Below, piece by piece: positions 29,148 through 36,804 of a DNA stretch of 64,000 nt. Origin of the DNA: Bacillus spizizenii TU-B-10 (GTDB taxonomy: Bacteria; Bacillota; Bacilli; Bacillales; Bacillaceae). The DNA lies in NCBI RefSeq assembly GCF_000227465.1, contig NC_016047.1, forward strand, positions 3,576,857 to 3,640,856, written 5' to 3'. Position numbers and translations under genes: made by a program. Positions within the stretch are counted from its first letter, which is position 1, and every line of letters starts with the position of its first letter. The notes under the pieces are model-generated. The model saw only the letters and a list, made by a program, of their open reading frames with translations, had not been told where the DNA came from and did no database searches.

Positions 29148-29182
29148 AAAGACTGTACGAATTTGTATAGGCAGTCTTTTAT
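29148..29182 (+). other. Hairpin in the yvyE leader
   Basis: AAAGACTG (29148-29155) pairs with CAGTCTTT (29172-29179) and is followed by TATG, about 25 bases upstream of the yvyE start. It resembles a weak terminator or attenuator on the plus strand. Confidence 0.4.
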
Positions 29183-29204
29183 GCTTAGCAGGGGGTCAGC
29201 AAGC

Positions 29205-29858
29205 ATGCTGCACAGCTATTTTACTGTGAAAGAAGCAGGAGAACACGAGATTGTTATAGAAAAATCGCGTTTTATCTGTCATTTAAGCCGTGTTTCTACC
29301 GAACAAGAGGCACAGGAATTTATACAGAAAATAAAGAAACAGCACTGGAATGCGACTCATAATTGCTCGGCTTACGTAATTGGCGAGAACGATCATATCC
29401 AAAAAGCCAATGATGATGGAGAACCAAGCGGTACAGCGGGAGTGCCAATGCTTGAAGTATTAAAAAAACGCGGACTTAAGGATACTTGCGTCGTCGTTAC
29501 ACGATACTTCGGAGGCATTAAACTTGGAGCCGGCGGATTAATTCGCGCTTATGGGAAATCAGTTTCTGAAGGATTAAATCATATAGGTGTTGTAGAACGG
29601 AAGCTTATGCGGGTCATGCACACTTCCGCAGATTACACTTGGCTTGGCAAGATAGAAAATGAATTAAGGGAATCACAATTTCTGTTAAAGGAAATCCATT
29701 ATGCCGAAAATGTTGAATTCGATGTATACGTAGATGAGAAAAGAACTTCCGAATATTCTCAATGGATTTTAAATTTAACGAATGGATCATGTTATACTAA
29801 ACTTGGTATTTTGAAATACCTTGAAAATCAAGTTAAAAATCAAAAGGAGAATAAATGA
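29205..29858 (+). CDS. yvyE: YvyE, IMPACT/YigZ family protein
   Basis: A 217-residue protein of the IMPACT (UPF0029) family with the signature RYFGGIKLGAGGLIRAYG (about residues 102-119), preceded by NDDGEPSGTAGVPML. A C-terminal ferredoxin-like DUF1949 part follows. Eukaryotic relatives affect translation control; the bacterial role is unclear. The ATG at 29205 follows AGGGGG. Its stop overlaps the first codons of tagV, so the two are coupled. Confidence 0.93.
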   Translation: MLHSYFTVKEAGEHEIVIEKSRFICHLSRVSTEQEAQEFIQKIKKQHWNATHNCSAYVIGENDHIQKANDDGEPSGTAGVPMLEVLKKRGLKDTCVVVTRYFGGIKLGAGGLIRAYGKSVSEGLNHIGVVERKLMRVMHTSADYTWLGKIENELRESQFLLKEIHYAENVEFDVYVDEKRTSEYSQWILNLTNGSCYTKLGILKYLENQVKNQKENK

Positions 29859-30850
29859 TGCCAGAACGAGTTAAGGTTCGTGTAAAGAAAAAAAAAAATA
29901 AACGAAAAATTATTTTAAAGCGAATACTCTTGCTCTTTTTCCTATTTTCTATAGTATTCGCCGGGCTAATTGGGTATAAAGTATATAAAACACTTCAAGC
30001 CGCTGACAGTTCTTATAAAGAATTAGACCGTGGCGAAAAATCGAAATTACGTAAAGAGGTAGTAGACCTTAAGAAAAAACAACCTTTTTCTGTTCTTTTG
30101 TTAGGAGTTGAAGACTATGCAACAAATGGAAAAGGAGGAAGAACTGATTCTATTATTGTTGCTACTATAAACCCTAAACAAAAGACAATGAAGTTACTGA
30201 GTATTCCTCGTGATACAAGAGTTGAAATATCTGGTGATACTTCCGGGACAAAAACGAGAATTAATGCTGCCTATGGCAAAGGCGGAGCTCAAACAACTGT
30301 CGAAACTGTTGAAAACCTTTTAGATATACCTATTGACTATTACGCCACTGTGGATTTTAAAGGATTCAAAAAAACAATTGATGAAGTTGGCGGAGTTGAT
30401 GTTGATGTACCCTTTGATTTTAGTGAGAAAAGTGATACATCAAAATCTAAAAAGTTTTATTTCCAAAAAGGGAACATGCATTTAAATGGGGAAGAGGCTC
30501 TTGCTTATGCACGAATGAGAAAACAAGATCCACGGGGAGACTTTGGACGTAATGATAGACAAAAACAAATATTGATGGCTATGTTAGATCAAACATCAAA
30601 ACCTTCTAATCTGGCAAAAATTGATACTTTAGCAGATCAAGTAAGTGATAATATAACAACAAATTTAAGAATTACCCAAGTCCTAGCACTTCAACAAATT
30701 TTCAGCGGTTTTAAAGGAAGCGACGTTGAAACATTAACTTTAAAAGGCTCCGATTTATATATTGGAAATAAGTATTTCTTCCAACCTGACGCTGAAGAGT
30801 TAACAAAAATTCAAGAAGAACTTTATAACTTTTTGTACCCTAATAAATAA
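29855..30850 (+). CDS. tagV: LytR-CpsA-Psr family wall polymer ligase (TagV/YvhJ), variant without long tail
   Basis: A 331-residue LCP enzyme that attaches wall teichoic acid to peptidoglycan. It has a basic cytoplasmic N-terminus, one membrane helix (about 25-47) and an extracellular LCP domain. Conserved motifs are GVEDYATNGKGGRTDSIIV, SIPRDTRVEI, EEALAYARMRKQDPRGDFGR and RQKQIL. B. subtilis 168 TagV is about 390 residues with a Ser/Gly/Thr-rich tail, which is absent here. The gene ends at FLYPNK. The sequence is AT-richer than yvyE, suggesting that a recombination junction falls near its start. It is translationally coupled to yvyE and followed by a terminator and the accessory island. 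Confidence 0.88.
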   Translation: MMPERVKVRVKKKKNKRKIILKRILLLFFLFSIVFAGLIGYKVYKTLQAADSSYKELDRGEKSKLRKEVVDLKKKQPFSVLLLGVEDYATNGKGGRTDSIIVATINPKQKTMKLLSIPRDTRVEISGDTSGTKTRINAAYGKGGAQTTVETVENLLDIPIDYYATVDFKGFKKTIDEVGGVDVDVPFDFSEKSDTSKSKKFYFQKGNMHLNGEEALAYARMRKQDPRGDFGRNDRQKQILMAMLDQTSKPSNLAKIDTLADQVSDNITTNLRITQVLALQQIFSGFKGSDVETLTLKGSDLYIGNKYFFQPDAEELTKIQEELYNFLYPNK

Positions 30851-30902
30851 TAATTCGCAATATTCCACTCTGTACTGTCAAAGTTTCAGACTGTGGTCAA
30901 TA

Positions 30903-30937
30903 AGAGGCTAAGAATTCAAATTTCTTAGTCTCTTTTT
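30903..30937 (+). terminator. Terminator of tagV
   Basis: AGAGGCTAAGAA / TTTCTTAGTCTCT stem followed by T6 on the plus strand, 50 bases after the tagV stop. Confidence 0.88.
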
Positions 30938-31490
30938 TGATTTTAAACAACTATGGATTTGATCTCTTTCGAAACCGATTTTCCAGATTCAATGTGTTAA
31001 ACAAATATTGTTGCACGAAAGTCGACTAATGAATTTGTATTCAAAAGCTCATAGAGACCCAATTTATTTATACTATAATTGATCTACTCTCCACATTTTT
31101 AGTCGTTTTTAATTCTGAAGATAATTGAAGGATTTCCACCTACTAAATAATAAGTATGTAACATTAGTTTAAATGCGATAACTGAATATTGTATGGAACA
31201 ATACCCGAACTTATATTGTTATAAACCATTACGATGATTACTAATGGATTATACTCGACATTCCATAGCTGAACCTTATCAAAAAAACAATCTTTCTCTA
31301 AAAACCACACCCTTATAATTTGAACACTTATAATACTCCATACTATTTTTCCTTTTGCTACTCTCCTTTACATTCACACAAAGCCTGCTCGACTATATGA
31401 AGAGAAGCACCTTAAACCAGTTATTTAGTGCATTAGTACTTTACAGGTGCATAGTAGACATTTGAAATACAGACAAATTATCCTTTAAAA
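30938..31490. other. Long gene-free AT-rich stretch
   Basis: About 550 bases with stops in all frames and no open frame with a ribosome site, no tRNA-like fold and no obvious repeat array. It separates the tagV terminator from the promoter of the secreted-protein island and could hold remote regulatory sites or be the scar of an earlier insertion. Nothing definite was seen in it. Confidence 0.5.
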
Positions 31491-31494
31491 TTAG

Positions 31495-31527
31495 TTTAAT
31501 TTTCTATTTAAACCTTTAATTTTCTAT
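31495..31527 (+). repeat. Two 13-bp direct repeats, 20-bp period
   Basis: TTTAATTTTCTAT occurs at 31495-31507 and again at 31515-31527. The period is about two helical turns. The second copy lies just upstream of the -10 box of the island promoter and overlaps its -35 zone, as activator-binding sites often do. Confidence 0.6.
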
Positions 31528-31542
31528 ATTCCATGGTATAAT
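31515..31542 (+). promoter_or_regulatory. Promoter of the secreted-protein island
   Basis: An extended -10 TGGTATAAT ends at 31542. The -35 region is poor (TTTAAT, 16-base gap), which fits a promoter needing an activator at the direct repeats. The first start codon is 45 bases downstream. Confidence 0.6.
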
Positions 31543-31586
31543 TACACAGAAAATCAAATTAAAGGTTTAGTGAGGAGGTGAAAAAG

Positions 31587-32042
31587 TTGAAGATGAGTTT
31601 TAAAAAACTTATTGGAGCTGTAACCATTACTGGCTTGGTATTGACTGGTTTTGCCGCGACTAATGCTCAAGCAAAAGCAAATACAAGTGATTCCAGTTTT
31701 AATTTGAAGTTTAGTGGTAATAGTACAGCTTATACTCCAGTAAGAACCAAATATAACTCTACAAGTGCTTACATTAATGTCAAGACAATTAGTGATGGCG
31801 ATCCGTACTATAAAGTATCTCTTGTAAAATCGAACGGGAAAAATTTCTCTAAAACATGGACATATACATTTGGCACATATGATGCTGAAAACCCTAAATT
31901 AGCTAAACATTATATCAAGAATTATGCTATGGAGGATAGTCACGGTTCTCCTGTTAATGTAAAAATTAAAGCAAGAGGTTATAGAGGAGCCGCTAGTTAT
32001 AATTGGCACTCTCGTGGTGTATGGAGCCCTGATTCCATCTAA
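31587..32042 (+). CDS. Small secreted protein, paralogue 1 (DUF2712-like)
   Basis: A 151-residue exported protein. The TTG at 31587 is preferred: AGGAGG ends 8 bases before it and the start then aligns with its paralogues. An in-frame GTG at 31578 touches the ribosome site. A signal peptide (KKLIGAVTITGLVLTGF) ends at an AxA site, NAQA or AKA. The mature part, about 122 residues, has no cysteine and many Ser, Asn, Lys and Tyr, and looks beta-rich. It ends in GVWSPDSI, a terminus I associate from memory with the DUF2712 family. Function unknown. A secreted bacteriocin-like factor, substrate of the ABC genes downstream, or a self-recognition protein are inferences. Confidence 0.82.
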   Translation: MKMSFKKLIGAVTITGLVLTGFAATNAQAKANTSDSSFNLKFSGNSTAYTPVRTKYNSTSAYINVKTISDGDPYYKVSLVKSNGKNFSKTWTYTFGTYDAENPKLAKHYIKNYAMEDSHGSPVNVKIKARGYRGAASYNWHSRGVWSPDSI

Positions 32043-32094
32043 AAAGTTTAAGCTATTCTTTAAAATTTAAAATTGTGAATAAGGAGAATCATAT

Positions 32095-32550
32095 ATGAAG
32101 ACTAAATTAAAAAAACTTATTGGAGCTGTAACTATTACTGGTTTGGTATTAACTGGGTTTTCCGCAACTAATGCTGAAGCAAAAGCAAATACAAGTGATT
32201 CTAGTTTCAATTTAAAGTTTAGTGGTAATAGTACAGCTTATACTCCAGTTAGAACTAAGTATAACTCTACAAGTGCTTACATTAATGTCAAAACAATTAG
32301 TGATGGCGATCCGTACTATAAAGTATCTCTTGTAAAATCGAACGGGAAAAATTTCTCTAAAACATGGACATATACATTCGGTACATATGATGCTGAAAAC
32401 CCTAAATTAGCTAAACATTATATCAAGAATTATGCTATGGAGGATAGTCACGGTTCTCCTGTTAATGTAAAAATTAAAGCAAGAGGTTATAGAGGAGCCG
32501 CTAGTTATAATTGGCACTCCCGTGGTGTATGGAGCCCTGATTCCATCTAA
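32095..32550 (+). CDS. Small secreted protein, paralogue 2 (mature part identical to paralogue 1)
   Basis: A 151-residue exported protein with an ATG after AAGGAG. The predicted mature sequence is identical, residue for residue, to that of paralogue 1, while the DNA differs at about ten synonymous positions. The signal peptides differ slightly (FSATNAEA against FAATNAQA). The last 130 bases are almost identical DNA. This is a tandem duplication held by selection or by gene conversion. The leader sequence (TGTGAATAAGGAGAATCATAT) is repeated before paralogue 3. There is no terminator between the copies, so they are co-transcribed. Confidence 0.85.
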   Translation: MKTKLKKLIGAVTITGLVLTGFSATNAEAKANTSDSSFNLKFSGNSTAYTPVRTKYNSTSAYINVKTISDGDPYYKVSLVKSNGKNFSKTWTYTFGTYDAENPKLAKHYIKNYAMEDSHGSPVNVKIKARGYRGAASYNWHSRGVWSPDSI

Positions 32551-32600
32551 AAAGTTTAAGTTGGTCCTTTAATTTTAAATTGTGAATAAGGAGAATCATA

Positions 32601-33053
32601 TTGAAGACTAAATTAAAAAAACTTATTGGAGCTATAACTATTGTAAGTCTTGTATTGACAGGGTTTGCCGTAAGCAATGCAAGTGCTAAAGGAAATACAA
32701 AAGATACTAATTTTTCTTTTCATTTCACCAACAGTACAAGTGGAAAATATGAATATACTGGTTCAAGAGAAAAACGTGATAATACAAGCGCTTATATGAG
32801 CGTTAAAAGCATTAACATGACAGGTTCTGTTCATTATTATGCAGAACTTGTTACCAGCTCCGGAAAAAGTTTCTCAAAACGGTATAGAAACGTATTTGGA
32901 AACAATTTCAGATTATACCCTAAAACCCAATACTTAAAAAACTATGCTCATGAGGATTATAAAAAAACCATTAAAGTAAAAATTAAAGCAACAGGTTATG
33001 GAACAGTTAATAGTTGGGGGGCTTCTGGAGTTTGGAGTCCTGATTCTATCTAA
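32601..33053 (+). CDS. Small secreted protein, paralogue 3 (diverged)
   Basis: A 150-residue exported protein starting at a TTG with the same leader as paralogue 2. It has the signal peptide KKLIGAITIVSLVLTGF and cleavage near NASA. The mature part is clearly homologous (TSAYMSVKSI, GKSFSKRYRNVFG, YLKNYAHEDYKK) but differs at about half of the positions, and it keeps the C-terminal GVWSPDSI. No cysteine. It may pair with the other two or be an independent variant; no experiment or family knowledge settles this. Confidence 0.84.
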   Translation: MKTKLKKLIGAITIVSLVLTGFAVSNASAKGNTKDTNFSFHFTNSTSGKYEYTGSREKRDNTSAYMSVKSINMTGSVHYYAELVTSSGKSFSKRYRNVFGNNFRLYPKTQYLKNYAHEDYKKTIKVKIKATGYGTVNSWGASGVWSPDSI

Positions 33054-33072
33054 AAGGTTATTAATCTCAGAT

Positions 33073-33105
33073 GATAAGATATGAAAGTTTCTTTCATATC
33101 TTATC
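33073..33105 (+). terminator. Perfect 15-bp hairpin between secreted and membrane genes
   Basis: GATAAGATATGAAAG and its exact complement are separated by TTT and followed by CTTTATGT. The weak T-tract suggests partial termination or 3'-end protection, which would yield more secreted-protein mRNA than transporter mRNA. Confidence 0.7.
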
Positions 33106-33127
33106 CTTTATGTAAAGGAGATTTGCA

Positions 33128-33907
33128 ATGTTTAAAAGCATAACAACTAGAGGTTTCACTAAAAGTACAACTTTATTTATTTTAGTTTTAGGTTCAATTA
33201 TTGCTATCTTAGATGTGATAGAAAATAATGTTATTCACTTAAAACCATCTGATTATTGGGATTATCCTCTTGGCGTATATAACTGGTGGTTTTTATTTAA
33301 CCCAGAAATATACCTTTCAATCATTATCACTGTTTTTCCATTGCTAGCATCAGTACCATATGCAGATTCTTATATAGAAGAAAAGAAAAGTGGATTTTTA
33401 AAGAATATTCTACTAAGGCAAAACAAAAACAAATATTTAATAACAAAGTTTTTCGTTAACTTTTTAGTTGGTGGGATGGCATCGATTGTTCCGCTTGTAT
33501 TAAACTTAGTAGTTTATTTCTCCTTACTACCAGCTATTAAACCAAACCTATACTTTGGTAATATTCCTATTATTAGTTTTTTGCCTGATTTATATATAAA
33601 CCATCCTTTAATATATATAATTTTAAGAATTGGAAACTGTTTTATATTTGGAGGCATTTTTGCTTCAGTTGCTTTGACCTGCAGTCTTTTTGTCGAAAAT
33701 CGTTATATAGTTATTGGAATACCTTTTTTTATTTACACAATTTTAGACATTATTTTAGACACATTACACTTTCAAAGTTACTCTCCGCTTAAATTTTTGT
33801 TTTTAGATGTCCCCTTTACATATGGAATCTACGTCATTACAGTTATAACAATAATCATACTATTTGTTGTCTTTTGTGTTGGAGGTAAAAAGAGTGAGAA
33901 CATTTAG
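33128..33907 (+). CDS. Multi-spanning membrane protein, ABC-2-like permease
   Basis: A 259-residue protein with about six membrane helices (residues 16-35, 55-75, 110-135, 165-185, 195-215, 228-250). The first extracellular loop is rich in Trp and Tyr. The cytoplasmic segment YIEEKKSGFLKNILLRQNKNKYLITKF is typical of ABC-2 permeases of bacteriocin export or immunity systems. It follows the hairpin, starts with ATG after AAAGGAG, and overlaps the next gene by 14 bases. It is probably one half of the membrane part of the transporter with the ATPase at 35529. Confidence 0.75.
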   Translation: MFKSITTRGFTKSTTLFILVLGSIIAILDVIENNVIHLKPSDYWDYPLGVYNWWFLFNPEIYLSIIITVFPLLASVPYADSYIEEKKSGFLKNILLRQNKNKYLITKFFVNFLVGGMASIVPLVLNLVVYFSLLPAIKPNLYFGNIPIISFLPDLYINHPLIYIILRIGNCFIFGGIFASVALTCSLFVENRYIVIGIPFFIYTILDIILDTLHFQSYSPLKFLFLDVPFTYGIYVITVITIIILFVVFCVGGKKSENI

Positions 33908-34685
33908 ACTCTTCATTTATGTATGCAACCAAACTAAATATTCAATATTCTTAACTGTATATCTCGCTGCTTTACTCATGTACTACCAAATAAAAAATAA
34001 TATTGACCTTGATCAGCTTTCGATATTTGATTTCCTATCTGACTTAAACGGTATCATGGGTCTTACTAATAAAAATGTGATGATTTTTATACTTATCCCA
34101 ATTATTTGTTTGACAGTACTATTAATTATGAAACAAGAAGAAACATATAATAAAATAATTAAATTACCATCTAGAAAATCGGTGTGGAATAAACATGTAA
34201 TAATTTCATTGGTTTATATCTTTCTATTGACATTCACTTTAGTCTTTGGAGGATATATAATTGGTGGATTAATTTTTGGTTTTGATAATAAATGGATAGG
34301 AAACAACGGACAAATTACTGTACTTTTAAACGAAAACAAGATACCGAATCCAGAACACTACTTAGATAAGCTTTCAACATTTAATATTTTAATAATTATA
34401 TTTTCCACTAAGTTTTTGTGCTTATCAATCGTAGCATTAATTACGGGCATCATTAAAACCATTATAAAAAATAGCAGCTTGACTCTCTTATGTATATGCA
34501 TATACAGTTACATTGATGCTATGTATTTAAATCCTTCTTTATTTATAAATAAATCTATCATCGATGTCAATAACTGGTTGAATTTAAGAAGTGTATTAAT
34601 TAATAATATGTATTTCATCATCTTACTATTTGCTGTGTATTTAATTGGCCGAGAGTTATATTCGAGAAAGGACTATCAAAATTAG
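33894..34685 (+). CDS. Multi-spanning membrane protein, second permease-like subunit
   Basis: A 263-residue protein with about six helices. The GTG at 33894 is chosen because GGAGG lies 8 bases upstream, inside the end of the previous gene; an earlier in-frame start at 33864 has no ribosome site. The layout (N-terminal helix, loop with KQEETYNKIIKLPSRKSVWNKH before the third helix) parallels the preceding protein, so both likely form one transporter. No named family is claimed. Confidence 0.72.
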   Translation: MRTFRLFIYVCNQTKYSIFLTVYLAALLMYYQIKNNIDLDQLSIFDFLSDLNGIMGLTNKNVMIFILIPIICLTVLLIMKQEETYNKIIKLPSRKSVWNKHVIISLVYIFLLTFTLVFGGYIIGGLIFGFDNKWIGNNGQITVLLNENKIPNPEHYLDKLSTFNILIIIFSTKFLCLSIVALITGIIKTIIKNSSLTLLCICIYSYIDAMYLNPSLFINKSIIDVNNWLNLRSVLINNMYFIILLFAVYLIGRELYSRKDYQN

Positions 34686-34693
34686 GAGGAAAA

Positions 34694-35509
34694 ATGCTAG
34701 TTAATGATATAAATATTGTATCCGAATTACTAATAAGAGATATACGTAACAATTTTCATAGAAACAAGTGGAAGTATTTATTACTTAGTATATTAATATG
34801 TTATATGTCAATAATAAACTCTAATCAGTTTGAAGATGCGTCTATAAGTATAATTGAACTTTTTTATCTAAACTTTAAGGATGTAGGCTTTATAGATAAA
34901 TATGAATTAAGCAGTGTCCCAACAATTTGGATTATTATAAATGTTTTCGTGATATTTATATGTGGTGATGCATTGTACTATGATAGCAAATTAAATCTTT
35001 ACCTTTTATTAAGAGTTCAAAAAATCCATCTATATTGGATTTCTAAAACATTGTTTATTATTTTAAATATAATCAGTACCTATCTAATTTTGTTTCTTGT
35101 TACATATATAGTAGGTTTGATATATAACTTAGACTCTTTACATTGGAACATGCGGGCTGTCAATATTATAAATGACTTAAGATATGTACAGGTTTCTGAA
35201 GGAGAACTTTTAATTACAATTTTCACGCTATATGTTTTAACATCTATATCACTGACTTTAATTCATGTATTTTTATCCCTTAATTTAAATTCTAACTATA
35301 GTTTTCTAATAGTTGCTATCGTCATATGTCTTTCAATATTTATAAATCATCCATTGCTCCCAGCAATACATTCAATGATTCTTAAACATACTATTTTTGA
35401 ACCAAGTCATCATCTAACGCTTCAATATTCAATATGCTATAACGTCTTGTTAAGCATTTTTTTATTTATTGCTATTTACATTTCTTTATTAAAAAGGGAC
35501 TTAATTTAA
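34694..35509 (+). CDS. Multi-spanning membrane protein, third subunit
   Basis: A 271-residue protein with about six helices and an ATG after TAGGAGG. It has the same general plan as the two preceding genes (cytoplasmic stretch RVQKIHLYWISKTLF before the third helix) and the same AT-rich composition. Three permease-like subunits with one ATPase is unusual and suggests either a heteromeric exporter or one of them being an immunity protein. Confidence 0.72.
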   Translation: MLVNDINIVSELLIRDIRNNFHRNKWKYLLLSILICYMSIINSNQFEDASISIIELFYLNFKDVGFIDKYELSSVPTIWIIINVFVIFICGDALYYDSKLNLYLLLRVQKIHLYWISKTLFIILNIISTYLILFLVTYIVGLIYNLDSLHWNMRAVNIINDLRYVQVSEGELLITIFTLYVLTSISLTLIHVFLSLNLNSNYSFLIVAIVICLSIFINHPLLPAIHSMILKHTIFEPSHHLTLQYSICYNVLLSIFLFIAIYISLLKRDLI

Positions 35510-35528
35510 ATGAAAGCAGAGGATTAAC

Positions 35529-36188
35529 ATGTCAAAAAGTACATATTTAAAAGTAGATCACCTTACAAAAAGAATAAGAAAGCAAGTCCTAATTGACGAT
35601 ATCAGTTTACAATTAGATCGAGGAAAAATTTATGGATTCACAGGGAAAAATGGATCGGGAAAAACAATGCTATTTAAGGCTATATGTGGTCTTATTAAAC
35701 CATCAAGCGGATTTATAGAAATTAACGGGAAAAAACTTGGGGAAAAAATTTCTTTTCCAGAAAGTGTTGGAGCTATAATAGAATATCCAGGATTTTTACC
35801 TAACTATACAGGGTTTAAAAATCTTAAAATGATAGCGGATATAAAAGGAAAAATCACTAAGGATCAAATAAAAAACACAATAGAATCCGTCGGTTTAAAC
35901 CCTGATGATAAAAGAAAATTTAAAAACTATTCATTAGGTATGAAGCAAAGACTTGGAATTGCCCAGGCAATTATGGAAGATCCAGAACTTATTATTTTAG
36001 ATGAACCTACCAATGCTCTTGATAAAGATGGAATATCTCTTGTAAAAGATTTATTAATAGATTTAAAAGAGAAGAACAAATTAATTCTTCTTGCTAGCCA
36101 TGAATCGGAAAGCTTAAAATTTCTTTCAGATGAAATTTTCACGGTTGAGAAAGGAAAAATTATCAATCATATAATACTAAAATCATAA
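35529..36188 (+). CDS. ABC transporter ATPase
   Basis: A 219-residue ABC ATPase with Walker A GKNGSGKT (about 39-46), Q-loop region around EYPGFLPNYTG, signature YSLGMKQRLGIAQ, Walker B LIILDEPTNALD and switch histidine LLASHES. The short single-domain form and the sequence resemble the bacitracin/lantibiotic-immunity type (BcrA/NisF-like) ATPases. It energises the membrane proteins encoded directly upstream. The start follows AGAGGA. Confidence 0.92.
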   Translation: MSKSTYLKVDHLTKRIRKQVLIDDISLQLDRGKIYGFTGKNGSGKTMLFKAICGLIKPSSGFIEINGKKLGEKISFPESVGAIIEYPGFLPNYTGFKNLKMIADIKGKITKDQIKNTIESVGLNPDDKRKFKNYSLGMKQRLGIAQAIMEDPELIILDEPTNALDKDGISLVKDLLIDLKEKNKLILLASHESESLKFLSDEIFTVEKGKIINHIILKS

Positions 36189-36215
36189 GACATAAAATTC
36201 AAGGGAGAATTTTAA

Positions 36216-36734
36216 ATGTTTAAAAAGAAAAAATATATACTATTACTAATAACTCTTTTTATATTATTTTTTGTTTATCGTGTCTACATAATAAACAAAA
36301 ATGTTCCTACTGAATTTTCAATTGAGTATTTCCATAAAAAAGAAGTGATAAAATGTGAAAATATAAATATAAAGATTTTATCTTCTAAAATAGGAGACGC
36401 AAAAAACAACAATATAACACCAATAACAATTGAAGCAGAAATTAAAAATAAAAATGATCATGTAACAACTGATGGAGCATTGTTTATAGAAACAATGCTC
36501 GGTATAAACAATTATACAAGCCAAACCAATGAAGGCAATTTTGATATGAACAATTTAAAAAAAATGAAGCCCCACCAGTCAACTAAAATTAAATTGGTTT
36601 ATCAGGTTAATGACTTTGCCCTTGAAAATAAAAGTAAAAATTTAATTTTGTATTTGCCAACTAAATTGTATAATAATGAAGCACACGATAAATATAATCA
36701 AGGGATTCGTTATGCTAAAGCAATTAAGCTATAA
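36216..36734 (+). CDS. Membrane-anchored extracellular protein
   Basis: A 172-residue protein with one N-terminal helix (KYILLLITLFILFFVYRVYI) and no lipobox cysteine. The exposed domain of about 140 residues is beta-rich (ITIEAEIKNKNDHVTTDGALFIETML) and resembles DUF4352-like Ig folds only in general plan. As the last gene of the island, held outside the membrane, it could be an immunity or docking factor for the secreted proteins. That is inference; no family was recognised. Confidence 0.72.
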   Translation: MFKKKKYILLLITLFILFFVYRVYIINKNVPTEFSIEYFHKKEVIKCENINIKILSSKIGDAKNNNITPITIEAEIKNKNDHVTTDGALFIETMLGINNYTSQTNEGNFDMNNLKKMKPHQSTKIKLVYQVNDFALENKSKNLILYLPTKLYNNEAHDKYNQGIRYAKAIKL

Positions 36735-36742
36735 ATAATATT

Positions 36743-36797
36743 AAAAAAAGGATTTCTAAGTTGAAAGTATTATCATCAACTTAGAAATCCTTTTTCG
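36743..36797. terminator. Bidirectional terminator closing the island and tagO
   Basis: AAAGGATTTCTAAGTTGA and its complement form an 18-bp stem with an 11-base loop, A-rich on the left and T-rich on the right. It separates the plus-strand island from the minus-strand tagO. Confidence 0.93.
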
Positions 36798-36804
36798 TTT
36801 GTTT

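Noticed and set aside
31587..33053. Lactococcin-972 family bacteriocins
   Set aside because: Size and general context are similar, but the C-terminus GVWSPDSI and the length do not match lactococcin 972 as I recall it, so the family was not assigned.
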